The notes under the pieces were generated by a model, which was given only the letters and a program-made list of their open reading frames with translations, was not told the origin of the DNA and searched no databases. Made by a program: the position numbers and the translations under genes. Of a DNA stretch of 64,000 nt, positions 54,042-63,978 are shown piece after piece. This stretch comes from Marinoscillum furvescens DSM 4134. GTDB taxonomy: Bacteria > Bacteroidota > Bacteroidia > Cytophagales > Cyclobacteriaceae. The stretch covers positions 62,001 to 126,000 of the forward strand of contig NZ_QREG01000014.1 in assembly GCF_003386095.1 (NCBI RefSeq), in the 5' to 3' direction. How positions within the stretch are numbered: position 1 is the stretch's first letter; every line of letters begins with the position of its first letter.

Positions 54042-57000
54042 ATGGATGTGGCAGAAAAAGACACAAAAAAATTACAGGCAGAAATAAAGCGGCTACAAGA
54101 GCAGCTCGACCAGGCGCAGCGTGACTACTATGGCCTGGTAGAAAAAACCAATCACCATCTCAAAGAGCTCTTTGACTCCTCCAACGACCTCATTCAGATT
54201 TTTAAGCCAAATGGCGAATTTCGATTTGTCAACGAAGCCTGGCGAAACAAACTCGGCTACCTCGAAGACGAAATATTCGACCTTAAATTCGTGGAGGTCG
54301 TTCACCCGGATCACCGCAAATCCACCCTCCAAAACCTACTCAAAATCACTGCGGGCAGTCGCCTGGAACGCTTCGAAACTGTACTCAAAACCAAGTATGG
54401 CAAGAATATCTATGTCATAGGCAAGCTCACTTGCGTATTTGAAAATGATGAGCCCACTGAGTTTAGGTGTGTGTTTTTCGACATTACAGAGCGCTTTCGT
54501 GCAGAACGCGCCCAAAGCCTCTACTACAAGATTGCCAACATCACGCTTTCGCAAAATAGCCTTGAAGACTTTTACGGACGAATCTATTCAGAACTTAACG
54601 AGATCCTGAAAGTAAGAAACTTCAGTGTGGCACTAAGTCAGGGAAAGTCTTATCACTACGCCTACTGGGTGAATGAGCATGAAAAAACTACAGGAGTCAC
54701 ACTCAAAAAAGATGTAGAGCAATTGCTGGCAGACTACACCTTTGAGCGTGGCAAACCCATGATCATCTTTGCTGATGGTATCGAAAAAATCGCCCATCAA
54801 AAACGTGTAAGACTACTAGACCCTCTACCCAATATCTGGCTGGGTGTACCCATTTATCTCGACCACAATCCCATTGGCGTGCTATCGGTATTTTCCTACC
54901 AGGACCAGTCTGCCTACAACCATAAGGATCTGGAGCTACTAGACTTTGTATCTGGTCAGGTCACCCTGGCAATGGAACGAAAGCTCAATGAAGAAAAAAT
55001 CCAAAGCCAGGGAGCAAGGATCAATGCCATTTTTGAGAGCTCATCACACCAGATTTGGTCTCTGGATCGGGAGTATAAATTCACCTCCTTCAACCACAAT
55101 TACGCAGATGCTTTTCAGGAATACTATGGGTTTGAACCCAAATTGGGACTTCAGCTCGCAGACATGCAGGGCAAACTCATTAGCAAAAGAGGAGTTGACT
55201 TTTGGAAGAAAAAATATGACCAGGCTTTTGAAGGTAAAACCGTCCATTTTCAGCACAGCATCAAACTAAATGGGGGTAAGAAAGTCTGGCGAGACATTTT
55301 TCTAAACCCTATCTACATGCCAGACGGCAGCATCCATGAGATCTCTGCGATAGCCAATGATGTAACCGAAAAAAAAGAAAGTGAAACGGCCCTTAAAGAA
55401 AGCGAAGAAAAATTCAGAAACATCTTCGAGTCTTTCCAGGACATATTCTTTCGGTGCAACTCCCGAGGCATGATCTCTTTAGTGAGCCCTTCTGTGAAGA
55501 GGGTATTGGGCTATGAACCGCAAGAGCTCATCGGAAGAAAAATTACGGACTTTTTCATTTCCAAATCCAATCTATCTGAGCTCTTCACCAACCTGCACAC
55601 ACACAATCAAGTTCAAAACTTTGAAGGCATCATCAAAACTCGCGAGGGTAAAAAAATAGAATTTCTAAGCAATGTAAGGCTGATCAAAAAACGTAAAAAC
55701 AACTTTGAAATAGAAGGTGTAGCCCGTGATATTACCAAGCTCAAAGACACGAACCGGCAGCTTCGTGAAGCCAAAGAGCTGGCAGAACGCTCCCTACAAA
55801 TAAAGGAACGCTTCCTGGCAAACATGAGTCACGAAATCCGAACCCCAATGAATGGGATCATCGGCATGATAGACCTGATAGGTACCACGCCACTCGATAG
55901 CGAACAATCCGAATACATCCGAACCATCAAAAAGTCCTCAGACAGTCTCATGCACATATTGAATGACATTTTGGATTTATCCAAAATTGAGGCTGGGAAG
56001 ATGACGCTTCGCAAAGCTCCGGTGAGAGTAATGGATACGTTCGAAAAAGTGTATGACCTCTACTCTCAGCAAGCACATTTGAGCAAAAATTCACTCTACT
56101 ATTACGTAGACGAAAGGGTGCCTGAGTACATACTGGCCGACGAAACCAGACTCATACAGGTGCTATCTAACCTCACGTCCAATGCCATTAAGTTTTCGCC
56201 ACAAAAAGGCACCATCAACCTGAGCATACGCCTGCTCAATAAAAAAAGTAAAAAGCACAAGTTTAAAGTGTCCATAAAGGACTCTGGAATTGGCATTTCA
56301 GCCCAGGATATCGATAAACTATTTCAGAGTTTTAGCCAAATAGACAGCTCTAGCAGCAAAAACTACGCAGGTACCGGGCTAGGCCTGGCTATCAGTAAAG
56401 AGCTGGTCAAATCAATGGGTGGAAAAATAGGAGTAGCTTCTACACCTGGATTTGGGAGCACCTTTTGGTTTACATTTGAAGCCGATGCTGTCAACCCCTC
56501 TGACCTTCCCGCCTCCAAGGAAGACCCTGTTTTCATCAAACAGTTTACAGACTCAAACCCCAACATACTACTTGTAGATGACAACCATATAAACCGAGAC
56601 GTGGCGAGCAGCATTCTAACAAAATCCGGATGTACAGTGACCGAAGCAGCAAGTGGTAATGAGGCTATCAAAAAAGTAAAAAAACAGCGTTTCGATTTGA
56701 TCTTTATGGACATCCAGATGCCCGACATGGACGGTGTAGTAGCCACCCAAAAAATAAAAGCTCTGGGACTGAAACACCTTCCCCCGATAATTGCCATGAC
56801 AGCCTACTCTATGGAAGAAGATCGTAGCAAGTTTATCAATCAAGGTCTGGACGACTACCTGGCCAAACCAATAAAAGCGAACATTTTAATTGAAAAAGTC
56901 AAATCTTGGTTGCATTTTGAACCTCAGACGGTGAGCTCCGAAGTATTTGAAGACTCTACCGAAGAACTCGTAATCAACCAAAACACACTCAACCACCTCT

Positions 57001-57305
57001 ATAAATATGGAGGTAAAGAACTGATAGAAAGTGTGTTGATGGATTTTGACAAAGAAGCCACAGAGCAGGTGAACAACGCGGAAAATCACCTGAAAAATAA
57101 GGAATATGAAGCCATGCGCTCCGAACTACACACGCTCAAAGGCAACGCCGGTACACTTGGCGTAGAACGGCTGGCATCGGTAGTCAGGAAAATGGAAAAA
57201 CAACTTAAAGAAAAAAATTACCACGACCTGGATGTGCAAATGGATTCATTAAAGACTTATTTAGCAGAATTTAAAGAAAGCTATCACAACTTCATCAACA
57301 GTTAA
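54042..57305 (+). CDS. Large cytoplasmic hybrid histidine kinase with Hpt
   Basis: 1087 residues, no membrane helix. In order: short coiled coil (about 5-30), PAS 1 (about 38-150), GAF (about 160-312), PAS 2 (about 325-445), PAS 3 (about 450-570), HisKA with H597 ([15 protein letters not shown]), HATPase_c (about 700-815; [15 protein letters not shown]), receiver with D890 ([13 protein letters not shown]), and Hpt with H1030 ([13 protein letters not shown]). All four phosphorelay sites needed for a His-Asp-His path are in one chain, and the next gene supplies the final Asp. The three PAS and one GAF suggest sensing of an internal signal such as redox or a small ligand; which is unknown. Confidence 0.94.
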   Translation: MDVAEKDTKKLQAEIKRLQEQLDQAQRDYYGLVEKTNHHLKELFDSSNDLIQIFKPNGEFRFVNEAWRNKLGYLEDEIFDLKFVEVVHPDHRKSTLQNLLKITAGSRLERFETVLKTKYGKNIYVIGKLTCVFENDEPTEFRCVFFDITERFRAERAQSLYYKIANITLSQNSLEDFYGRIYSELNEILKVRNFSVALSQGKSYHYAYWVNEHEKTTGVTLKKDVEQLLADYTFERGKPMIIFADGIEKIAHQKRVRLLDPLPNIWLGVPIYLDHNPIGVLSVFSYQDQSAYNHKDLELLDFVSGQVTLAMERKLNEEKIQSQGARINAIFESSSHQIWSLDREYKFTSFNHNYADAFQEYYGFEPKLGLQLADMQGKLISKRGVDFWKKKYDQAFEGKTVHFQHSIKLNGGKKVWRDIFLNPIYMPDGSIHEISAIANDVTEKKESETALKESEEKFRNIFESFQDIFFRCNSRGMISLVSPSVKRVLGYEPQELIGRKITDFFISKSNLSELFTNLHTHNQVQNFEGIIKTREGKKIEFLSNVRLIKKRKNNFEIEGVARDITKLKDTNRQLREAKELAERSLQIKERFLANMSHEIRTPMNGIIGMIDLIGTTPLDSEQSEYIRTIKKSSDSLMHILNDILDLSKIEAGKMTLRKAPVRVMDTFEKVYDLYSQQAHLSKNSLYYYVDERVPEYILADETRLIQVLSNLTSNAIKFSPQKGTINLSIRLLNKKSKKHKFKVSIKDSGIGISAQDIDKLFQSFSQIDSSSSKNYAGTGLGLAISKELVKSMGGKIGVASTPGFGSTFWFTFEADAVNPSDLPASKEDPVFIKQFTDSNPNILLVDDNHINRDVASSILTKSGCTVTEAASGNEAIKKVKKQRFDLIFMDIQMPDMDGVVATQKIKALGLKHLPPIIAMTAYSMEEDRSKFINQGLDDYLAKPIKANILIEKVKSWLHFEPQTVSSEVFEDSTEELVINQNTLNHLYKYGGKELIESVLMDFDKEATEQVNNAENHLKNKEYEAMRSELHTLKGNAGTLGVERLASVVRKMEKQLKEKNYHDLDVQMDSLKTYLAEFKESYHNFINS

Positions 57306-57314
57306 AAGACGATC

Positions 57315-57695
57315 ATGTCCAAGAAAATATTAGTTGCCGAAGACAGTTCGGTCATTCAAAACCTTACCAAGAAAATACTGTCGCTGCAGAATTACGAAAT
57401 AAGTGCCGTGAAAAACGGAAAACAGGTAATGGATAAGTTGAATAAAGAGGTGTTTGATCTGATACTGCTAGACATTCATATGCCTATCATGGATGGCATG
57501 GAATGTGCCCGGGCCATCAGACAAATGCCCGATGACAAAAACGGTAAAGTACCGATCATTGCCATCACTGGAAATGCCAACAACTACAGCATGGACGATT
57601 TTAAAGACGCAGGTATTGACGATTATATTCCGAAACCTTTAAATTACGACAGCCTGGTAGAAACAGTAAATGGATATTTGGTAGATGGAAATTAA
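57315..57695 (+). CDS. Single-domain response regulator (CheY-like)
   Basis: 126 residues, receiver only: acidic pocket E8-D9, phospho-acceptor D53 (LILLDIHMPIMDG), T/S near 83 (IAITGN) and K near 107 (YIPKPLN). No output domain. It starts 9 bp after the hybrid kinase, whose Hpt domain probably passes phosphate to it, so its output must be by protein contact. It overlaps the next small gene by 11 bp. Confidence 0.94.
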   Translation: MSKKILVAEDSSVIQNLTKKILSLQNYEISAVKNGKQVMDKLNKEVFDLILLDIHMPIMDGMECARAIRQMPDDKNGKVPIIAITGNANNYSMDDFKDAGIDDYIPKPLNYDSLVETVNGYLVDGN

Positions 57696-57960
57696 ATACA
57701 CAAAACACTTTCTAAACCGCCTGGAAGATATTTTTTCTGAAACTGACTATATGCTCAGGTACGAGAAAGGCAACTTTCAGTCAGGATACTGCATCCTGAA
57801 AGACACGCGCATTGCGATTGTCAATAAATATTACTCTCTAGATGGCAAAATCAACAGCTTACTGGAAATACTCAAGCAAATAGACATTAACACCAAAGAC
57901 CTCAGCGAAAAAAACAGGAAACTGTATCAAGAAATCAACCAAACTCAACTTTCATTTTGA
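57685..57960 (+). CDS. Small conserved Bacteroidota protein, unknown function
   Basis: 91 residues, mixed alpha/beta, soluble. The middle has GNFQSGYCILKDTRIAIVNKYYSLDGKINSLLEILK, a stretch of the kind kept in small unannotated Bacteroidota proteins, followed by a polar helix. It overlaps the response regulator by 11 bp and its TGA stop overlaps the TTG start of the MBL gene, so it is translated in a chain with both. A link to the phosphorelay is possible from position but not shown. Confidence 0.75.
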   Translation: MEIKYTKHFLNRLEDIFSETDYMLRYEKGNFQSGYCILKDTRIAIVNKYYSLDGKINSLLEILKQIDINTKDLSEKNRKLYQEINQTQLSF

Positions 57961-58718
57961 TTGTCACATTTTTAGGCACAGGTACTTCGCAAGGGGTACC
58001 AGTGATAGCTTGCGACTGTGAGGTATGTACCTCAGTAGACTATCGGGACAAACGCACCCGCACCTCCGTGCACATAGAAGTAGACGACCTCAGCCTGGTA
58101 ATAGATACCGGTCCTGACTTCCGCACACAAATGCTTCGAGAGCGCATCAAAAAATTAGATGCCATCCTTTTTACCCATGCCCATAAAGATCACACTGCAG
58201 GGATGGATGACGTCCGCAGTTTCAACTTCAAGCAAAAAATGGATATGCCCGTTTATGCGACCAAACCCGTGATAGAGCAGCTCCAACAGGAATTTTCCTA
58301 TGTATTTGCTGCCGACAAATACCCCGGAATCCCACGCATAGAAACGAACCCCATCGATAATTGCGCTTTCCAAATAAACGAAACGCTCATTACACCCATA
58401 GAGGTTATGCATCATAAGCTACCAGTCCTTGGGTTTCGTATCAATGACTTCACCTATATCACGGATGCCAATAATATCTCCGATGTAGAAAAAGCCAAAA
58501 TAAAAGGATCTAAAGTCCTCGTGCTAAACGCTTTACAAAAAACAGACCACCTAAGCCACTTTACCCTGGATGAAGCAGTAGCTCTTGCTCAGGAACTAGA
58601 AGTAGAAAAAACATACCTAACGCATATAAGCCACAAAATGGGAAAACACCGGGTAGTTGAAAATGAAGTACCCGATAATGTAGAATTCGCTTTTGATGGA
58701 TTGAAAATAACCCTCTAG
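57957..58718 (+). CDS. MBL-fold hydrolase (PhnP-like), TTG start
   Basis: 253 residues. N-terminus IVTFLGTGTSQGVPVIACDCEVC, the metal-binding HAHKDHTAG, and later HHKLPVLGF, YITDANNI and LTHISHKMGKH are those of PhnP-like phosphodiesterases of the metallo-beta-lactamase fold. The start is TTG at 57957, overlapping the previous TGA as TTGA. Family proteins begin with M(K/R)ITFLGTGTSQGVP and the first in-frame ATG is about 57 codons in, so TTG is almost certainly real. The substrate is probably a cyclic phosphodiester. Confidence 0.93.
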   Translation: MIVTFLGTGTSQGVPVIACDCEVCTSVDYRDKRTRTSVHIEVDDLSLVIDTGPDFRTQMLRERIKKLDAILFTHAHKDHTAGMDDVRSFNFKQKMDMPVYATKPVIEQLQQEFSYVFAADKYPGIPRIETNPIDNCAFQINETLITPIEVMHHKLPVLGFRINDFTYITDANNISDVEKAKIKGSKVLVLNALQKTDHLSHFTLDEAVALAQELEVEKTYLTHISHKMGKHRVVENEVPDNVEFAFDGLKITL

Positions 58719-58750
58719 CGGATCTCCAATTTTATATTGAGCTTTGCTCT

Positions 58751-60301
58751 ATGTTTCACAACTACTTTTTTCTCAAACGCTTTGCCACTGAGCTAAATGA
58801 CCACCTGGCAGGCCACAGCCTACTGGAATGTTTTTCGCAAAACAAGGATGAGCTCATTCTGGGATTTAGCAAAGATGCCAGGAGCCTTTACCTACGAGCT
58901 AATCTCGAGCCGTCCGTGGCTCTGATTGACATTTCGGAGGACTTCCATAGAGCAAAAAAAAATAGCATTGACCTTTTCGATTCCTTGTTGGACCAAAAAG
59001 TAACGGGTGTGTTCGTCTTCAATTATGAGCGGTCGATTGAGATTCAGTTTGGAGCAGCTTCCCTGATTTTTAAAATGCATGGCACCCGCTCCAATATTCT
59101 GCTAAGTGAAGAAGGCAAAGTCACACAGCTCTTCCGCAACAGCATGCCAGCAGATAAAGAAATTGTTCCCCTCGAACTCAATCAAATCCCCGACCTCAGC
59201 AAAGAAGCTTTTGAAGCAGCAGCTGGTGATCCGCAGCAATTCCTACCAGCACTAGGCAAAGAAGCAAAACAATGGCTCAAAAAGAAAAACTATGCGACCC
59301 TCACTCTAAACGAGCAGTGGGATCTGATGAATGAACTATTGGACACTCTGGAGAATAACTCCATCAGCATTTATGAAGACCAAAAAGGGCTTCCTTATTT
59401 GAGCTTGCTTGAAGAAAATGAGCAGGTGCTTTTGCGTATAGAAAGTGCTCTTGAAGCTGCTACATTCCTATTTAGGCAGTATACGAAATCCTACTACCTC
59501 GCTGCAGAAAAGCAGCGCAGACTACAGCCGCTACGCCAGGCGCTAAAAAAGACCAAAAGCTACCTCAACAAAACCAAAGCCAAACTGGAGCAGCTGAAAA
59601 ACCAACGCAGCCACGAGGAGATAGCCAACATCATCATGGCCAACTTGCACCAAATCCCAAAAGGCCAAAAAGCAGTTACGCTACAGGATTTTTACACCAA
59701 CGAAAACATAACGATAAAGCTCAACCCTGAACTGACCCCTCAAAAAAATGCTGAAAACCTCTACAGGAAATCCAAAAACCAACAGCTAGAGCTCAACCAG
59801 CTGGAGGAAAACCTGAAAGCGAGACAAAAAGAACAAGACAAAATAGAGCGGCATATCGCTGAGATAGAGGCTTCGGAAAGCGTCAAAGAACTCCGGAAAG
59901 AAATCCCAGCTGTTAAAACCAAAAAGAACGAAAAATTACTCCCCTATCACTTACACGAATATCAGGGGTATCAAATAATGGTGGGGAGAAACTCCCGCTC
60001 TAACGACGAGCTTTCCCTTAAGGTAGCCAACAAAAATGACCTCTGGCTCCATGCCAAAGATGTAGCCGGATCTCACGTGGTAATCCGCCATCAGGCAGGC
60101 AAAAACTTTCCCAAGCCCGTTATCGAGTTTGCAGCACGGCTTGCAGCAGGAGCCTCTAAGCGAAAAACTGACAGCCTATGCCCTGTTATCTACACACCCA
60201 AGAAATACCTTCGCAAGCGAAAAGGTGATCCCCCAGGAGCAGTGGTAGTAGAAAAAGAAGAAGTCATCATGGTGGAGCCGTGGAGATCCAATTCAACTTA
60301 A
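58751..60301 (+). CDS. NFACT-family protein, Rqc2/RqcH-like
   Basis: 516 residues: NFACT-N (about 1-190, with FKMHGTRSNILLSE), a helical and coiled-coil middle (about 260-390, YLNKTKAKLEQLKN and NQQLELNQLEENLKARQKEQD) and NFACT-R (about 400-505, DLWLHAKDVAGSHVVIRH). RqcH binds split 50S subunits and adds alanine tails to stalled chains. The catalytic Asp-Arg pair (D97-R98 in B. subtilis) appears here as E93-R94 (NYERSIEIQF), a conservative change. Thus it may be a working rescue factor or a divergent one. Confidence 0.85.
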   Translation: MFHNYFFLKRFATELNDHLAGHSLLECFSQNKDELILGFSKDARSLYLRANLEPSVALIDISEDFHRAKKNSIDLFDSLLDQKVTGVFVFNYERSIEIQFGAASLIFKMHGTRSNILLSEEGKVTQLFRNSMPADKEIVPLELNQIPDLSKEAFEAAAGDPQQFLPALGKEAKQWLKKKNYATLTLNEQWDLMNELLDTLENNSISIYEDQKGLPYLSLLEENEQVLLRIESALEAATFLFRQYTKSYYLAAEKQRRLQPLRQALKKTKSYLNKTKAKLEQLKNQRSHEEIANIIMANLHQIPKGQKAVTLQDFYTNENITIKLNPELTPQKNAENLYRKSKNQQLELNQLEENLKARQKEQDKIERHIAEIEASESVKELRKEIPAVKTKKNEKLLPYHLHEYQGYQIMVGRNSRSNDELSLKVANKNDLWLHAKDVAGSHVVIRHQAGKNFPKPVIEFAARLAAGASKRKTDSLCPVIYTPKKYLRKRKGDPPGAVVVEKEEVIMVEPWRSNST

Positions 60302-60375
60302 CACGAAAAGAACAACGCATCAGCAAACTTTTATGAGGTTTTGAGACGTTATGATTGTTTAGTTTGAAAAAAGAA

Positions 60376-62283
60376 ATGCACCGCCTCCTCATACTTCTCC
60401 TTCTTCCCCATCTACTTGTAGCTCAGCATTACCATACAAGTAGTGTTTTACAACAACGCCCCACCCCAAGCAGCTCATCCGCCACCGACCTCACCTACGT
60501 GTTTCTGGACCTAAACGCCACCAACACTTCCACTCAGTTAAGCGGAAGAGCTGAGCTTACTTTTCAGGTAAAAACGACCACCCAACAAATTGTATTAGAA
60601 CTTACCAACGAACTATCCGTCAGCCAGGTATCTGTCAACAATTCACCCACGACCTACGCTCATTCTAACGACCTCTTGAGCATATCCTCACCCAGTGGGA
60701 ATTTTGAACCAAGGAGTTATACCATAGCTGTGAGCTATTCGGGTAAGCCTACACCGGCCAACAACAATATCTTCTCTGGCATCAACAATGCCAGCTCTAA
60801 TGCCTGGGGAAATCAAATCACCTGGACGCTAAGTGAGCCATTCAACGCCAAAATGTGGTGGCCAGCCAAGCAAGACCTCTCCGACAAAATTGATTCTGCC
60901 GATATACACATCACCATTCCCGGGCATTTGAAAGCAGGATCTAACGGGGTCCTTCAAAGCGTGGTAAACCTACCCAATAACAAAGTCAGGTATGAATGGT
61001 CTACCCGATACCCGATGGCCTACTACCTAATGGCTTTTGCCGTAGGTGCCTATGTAGAGTATAACAACTATGCCCATCCTGCGGATATGAAAGGCGACTC
61101 TATTCTCATCCAAAATTATCTGTATGACAACCCTGAAACGCTGCCTTATTATCGGGATCAACTTGACATGATTCCTCAAATGCTCGAACTCTTTAGCGAA
61201 TTACTTGGACCCTACCCTTTTAGACAAGAAAAATATGGTCACATGATGGCACCATTTAGTGGCGGTATGGAGCATCAAACCATGAGCTCTATGGGCATTT
61301 TCACCTTCGGTCTAAATGCCCACGAACTCGGCCACCAGTGGTTTGGCAACCATGTAACCTGCGCTACCTGGAACGACATTTGGATCAATGAAGGCTTTGC
61401 TCGCTTTTGCGAATACCTGGCTGCAGAACGGTTGCTAGGAGCCTCCAGTGCCAAAGCCGCCATAGCAAATGACATGTTAGCAGTCATCAATCTAGATACT
61501 GGATCCATCTATATCCCAGACCATCACCCTTTGACAGACAAAAGGATATTCAATTTTAAGCTGACCTATGCGAAAGGGGGCCTTATGCTCAATATGATCA
61601 GACAAATCATACGCAATGACGAAGTGTTTTTCGAGACACTTCGTAAATTCTTATCTGCACACCAAAACGGTACTGCTACGGGCGAAGATTTTCGGCTTAT
61701 ACTGGAGGCAGAAAGCCAACGGGACTTTTCAGAGTTTTTTGAGCAGTGGTACTATGGCAATGGATATCCGATATTTAACATAGCATGGACCAAACTGCCC
61801 GGAAACACGATCAGCATCGCCATTGATCAAAGCACGTCACACCTGACCGAACTGTTTACTACTCCGCTAGAGTTTCACATTACGTTCAAAAGTGGGCAAA
61901 CCAAGCGTATCTTACTTACACAGCAAACCAATAAGGAAACATTTCTCATAGCCGCCAAAGGTTCTGTAGAGCGGGTTACCTTTGACCCAAATGGCTGGCT
62001 CATTAAAAAAGTTGATCGGTTTGTGCAAACCGATGAAAATGGAAATGTAATCCTCAATAACCAACCTGATGAGCCTGCGCTATTTCCAAACCCGGTATCT
62101 GACTGGCTCTACATTTCGGCACCAGCCCAAAAACTCCGTCTCTCTAACAGTGCAGGTCAGCTGATTTTGGAGGCAAGCGATGTGAACGAGTTGAATGTGG
62201 CTGGCTTATCGCCGGGCTTGTATTTCGTAGAAGTAATACCACGGTCAGGCCACACGCAATTCCATCGGCTGATCAAGAACTGA
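60376..62283 (+). CDS. M1-family aminopeptidase with type IX sorting domain
   Basis: 635 residues from the ATG at 60376, which begins a signal peptide (HRLLILLLLPHLLVAQ); TTG codons upstream are in frame. An N-terminal beta domain is followed by the M1 catalytic domain: GGMEH (296-300) in place of GAMEN, zinc motif HELGHQWFGN (316-325) and second glutamate in NEGF (about 339). The C-terminal 75 residues (LFPNPVSDWLYISAP...GLYFVEVIPRSGHTQFHRLI) form a type A sorting domain used by the type IX secretion system, so it is secreted or surface-bound. The last 39 bp overlap the convergent kinase gene. Confidence 0.93.
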   Translation: MHRLLILLLLPHLLVAQHYHTSSVLQQRPTPSSSSATDLTYVFLDLNATNTSTQLSGRAELTFQVKTTTQQIVLELTNELSVSQVSVNNSPTTYAHSNDLLSISSPSGNFEPRSYTIAVSYSGKPTPANNNIFSGINNASSNAWGNQITWTLSEPFNAKMWWPAKQDLSDKIDSADIHITIPGHLKAGSNGVLQSVVNLPNNKVRYEWSTRYPMAYYLMAFAVGAYVEYNNYAHPADMKGDSILIQNYLYDNPETLPYYRDQLDMIPQMLELFSELLGPYPFRQEKYGHMMAPFSGGMEHQTMSSMGIFTFGLNAHELGHQWFGNHVTCATWNDIWINEGFARFCEYLAAERLLGASSAKAAIANDMLAVINLDTGSIYIPDHHPLTDKRIFNFKLTYAKGGLMLNMIRQIIRNDEVFFETLRKFLSAHQNGTATGEDFRLILEAESQRDFSEFFEQWYYGNGYPIFNIAWTKLPGNTISIAIDQSTSHLTELFTTPLEFHITFKSGQTKRILLTQQTNKETFLIAAKGSVERVTFDPNGWLIKKVDRFVQTDENGNVILNNQPDEPALFPNPVSDWLYISAPAQKLRLSNSAGQLILEASDVNELNVAGLSPGLYFVEVIPRSGHTQFHRLIKN

Positions 62284-63978
62284 TTCAGTAAAGGCACCAG
62301 GTACAGGAAGTACCACCAGAAATGAAGTTCCAGCCCCTTGTTCACTTTCCACAAACACATTACCGTTGTGAGCTTCTACAAATTCGTTAGAAACATACAG
62401 TCCCAATCCAGTGCCTTTCTCGTTGTTCGTACCGTTTCGCACCGAATCTTTACCCAGATCAAAAAGTTTATTCTGAACATCTTCTGGCATACCGACACCT
62501 TCATCTTCCACCTTCATGTAAAAATGAGTTCCTTTTTGCCAGGCAGTAAGTTTCACTTCTCCACCTTCATGGCTAAACTTCACAGCATTGCTCATCAGAT
62601 TGCGAATCACCGTACCCAGCATGTCATAATCGGCCTGCACTTGCAGGTCTTCAGGAACATCCACCTCAAACTTCACCCCTTTCTTAGCCGCAGTGGGTAG
62701 TAACAACAGCTGGCACTCGTTGACCAGGCGGCTAAACTCAAAGTCACTCTTATTTAATGAATCAACTTCTGTGTTCATCATAGACCATTTGAGCAAATTA
62801 TCAAGGAGTGACAAATTACTGCGCGCTGCATCGTTAAGCGCCTTCAAAAATTGCCGTGTTTCTTCCTGACTGATTTTATTGCTTTCTACCAAACTCATAA
62901 TGGTCAGGATAGACGATAGCGGGCCGCGCAAATCATGCCCAATGATCGAAAAGAGCTTATCTTTCATACCCACGAGTTTCTCCAGCTGCTTATTTTGCTT
63001 CTCCAACTCCTCTTTCTGATTCGCTACTTGTCTGTTGGTAGTGGCTAATACACTGTTTAGTTTCACAAATTTCACCAAACGTAGAATGGACACCACCACA
63101 AATAATACGAGCAAAACATACCAACCATATAGTAGCCAGCTGATGTAAGGGATTCCACTTGGCATATTGGCCGAAGGAGCTATCCCTATTTTAAAATTCA
63201 TACCATAGAGCGTCAGTTCTTCATATGCAAATTCGGAGGACGCCATGCCCAGATGACCGTAGTACTGGCTGTCTTTTCTACTGTGAAATACTCTCGATCC
63301 ATCATGAATTTGTTCCCGATCGAAATCAGTAGAATCATTCACCGCAAACCGGAATACGTAATTTTTCACTAACGGATTTTCATAGATTGGATTGATGAGT
63401 GTTTTAAAATCTACAATAGCAGCGATGTACCCTACAGATTGACCATGACGTACTATATTGAAATTTAGTGGAACACCTATCATGCCTTCCACTAGATTGA
63501 TGGGCGTGAATAAGTGAAACTCCTCATCTTGCATTACCGCATCCAGTCGCGCTATTTCATCCTGATCCCTTATATCGCGTACAGAAGTTCCTATCAGATT
63601 ACCCGGATCAGTTTGAGTTCGGCTAAACGAATACCTGAAAATGTGAGCAGTATCTACATAAGTAAGAATCAGAGAGTCGGAATAATTTAGGTCCTTGAGT
63701 TGATACTCCACAAACGACTGCAAATCATCCTGAGAAGGCATTGTCTCACTGTTGACCATATACGACCGTATGCCCGACATAAACATGGCAAACTGGTCTA
63801 CTGAATTTTGGAAAGACCGTACAGCCTCCTGGTGTACCTTCGTTTGAGCTATGGCTGCTTTTTCACGCTGTGCCTCTTCCATGTAGTCGAGCACAAAAGG
63901 CAGGTAAAAAGTACCAAATAAGATGATAGCAGCTAGAAAAATGGTCTGAAGGCGCTGGCCGGGACTGAAAAACTTCAT
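62245..63978 (-). CDS. Membrane sensor histidine kinase
   Basis: 577 residues: TM helix (about 11-31), periplasmic CHASE-like sensor (about 35-270), TM helix (about 278-300), coiled coil (about 310-338), HisKA with H348 (FSIIGHDLRGPLSS) and HATPase_c (NLMSNAVKFS, DEGVGMP, GTGLGLYVS). No receiver or regulator partner is adjacent; one may lie beyond the right edge. Its C-terminal 13 codons overlap the peptidase gene on the opposite strand. Confidence 0.92.
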   Translation of the reverse strand: MKFFSPGQRLQTIFLAAIILFGTFYLPFVLDYMEEAQREKAAIAQTKVHQEAVRSFQNSVDQFAMFMSGIRSYMVNSETMPSQDDLQSFVEYQLKDLNYSDSLILTYVDTAHIFRYSFSRTQTDPGNLIGTSVRDIRDQDEIARLDAVMQDEEFHLFTPINLVEGMIGVPLNFNIVRHGQSVGYIAAIVDFKTLINPIYENPLVKNYVFRFAVNDSTDFDREQIHDGSRVFHSRKDSQYYGHLGMASSEFAYEELTLYGMNFKIGIAPSANMPSGIPYISWLLYGWYVLLVLFVVVSILRLVKFVKLNSVLATTNRQVANQKEELEKQNKQLEKLVGMKDKLFSIIGHDLRGPLSSILTIMSLVESNKISQEETRQFLKALNDAARSNLSLLDNLLKWSMMNTEVDSLNKSDFEFSRLVNECQLLLLPTAAKKGVKFEVDVPEDLQVQADYDMLGTVIRNLMSNAVKFSHEGGEVKLTAWQKGTHFYMKVEDEGVGMPEDVQNKLFDLGKDSVRNGTNNEKGTGLGLYVSNEFVEAHNGNVFVESEQGAGTSFLVVLPVPGAFTESVLDQPMELRVA

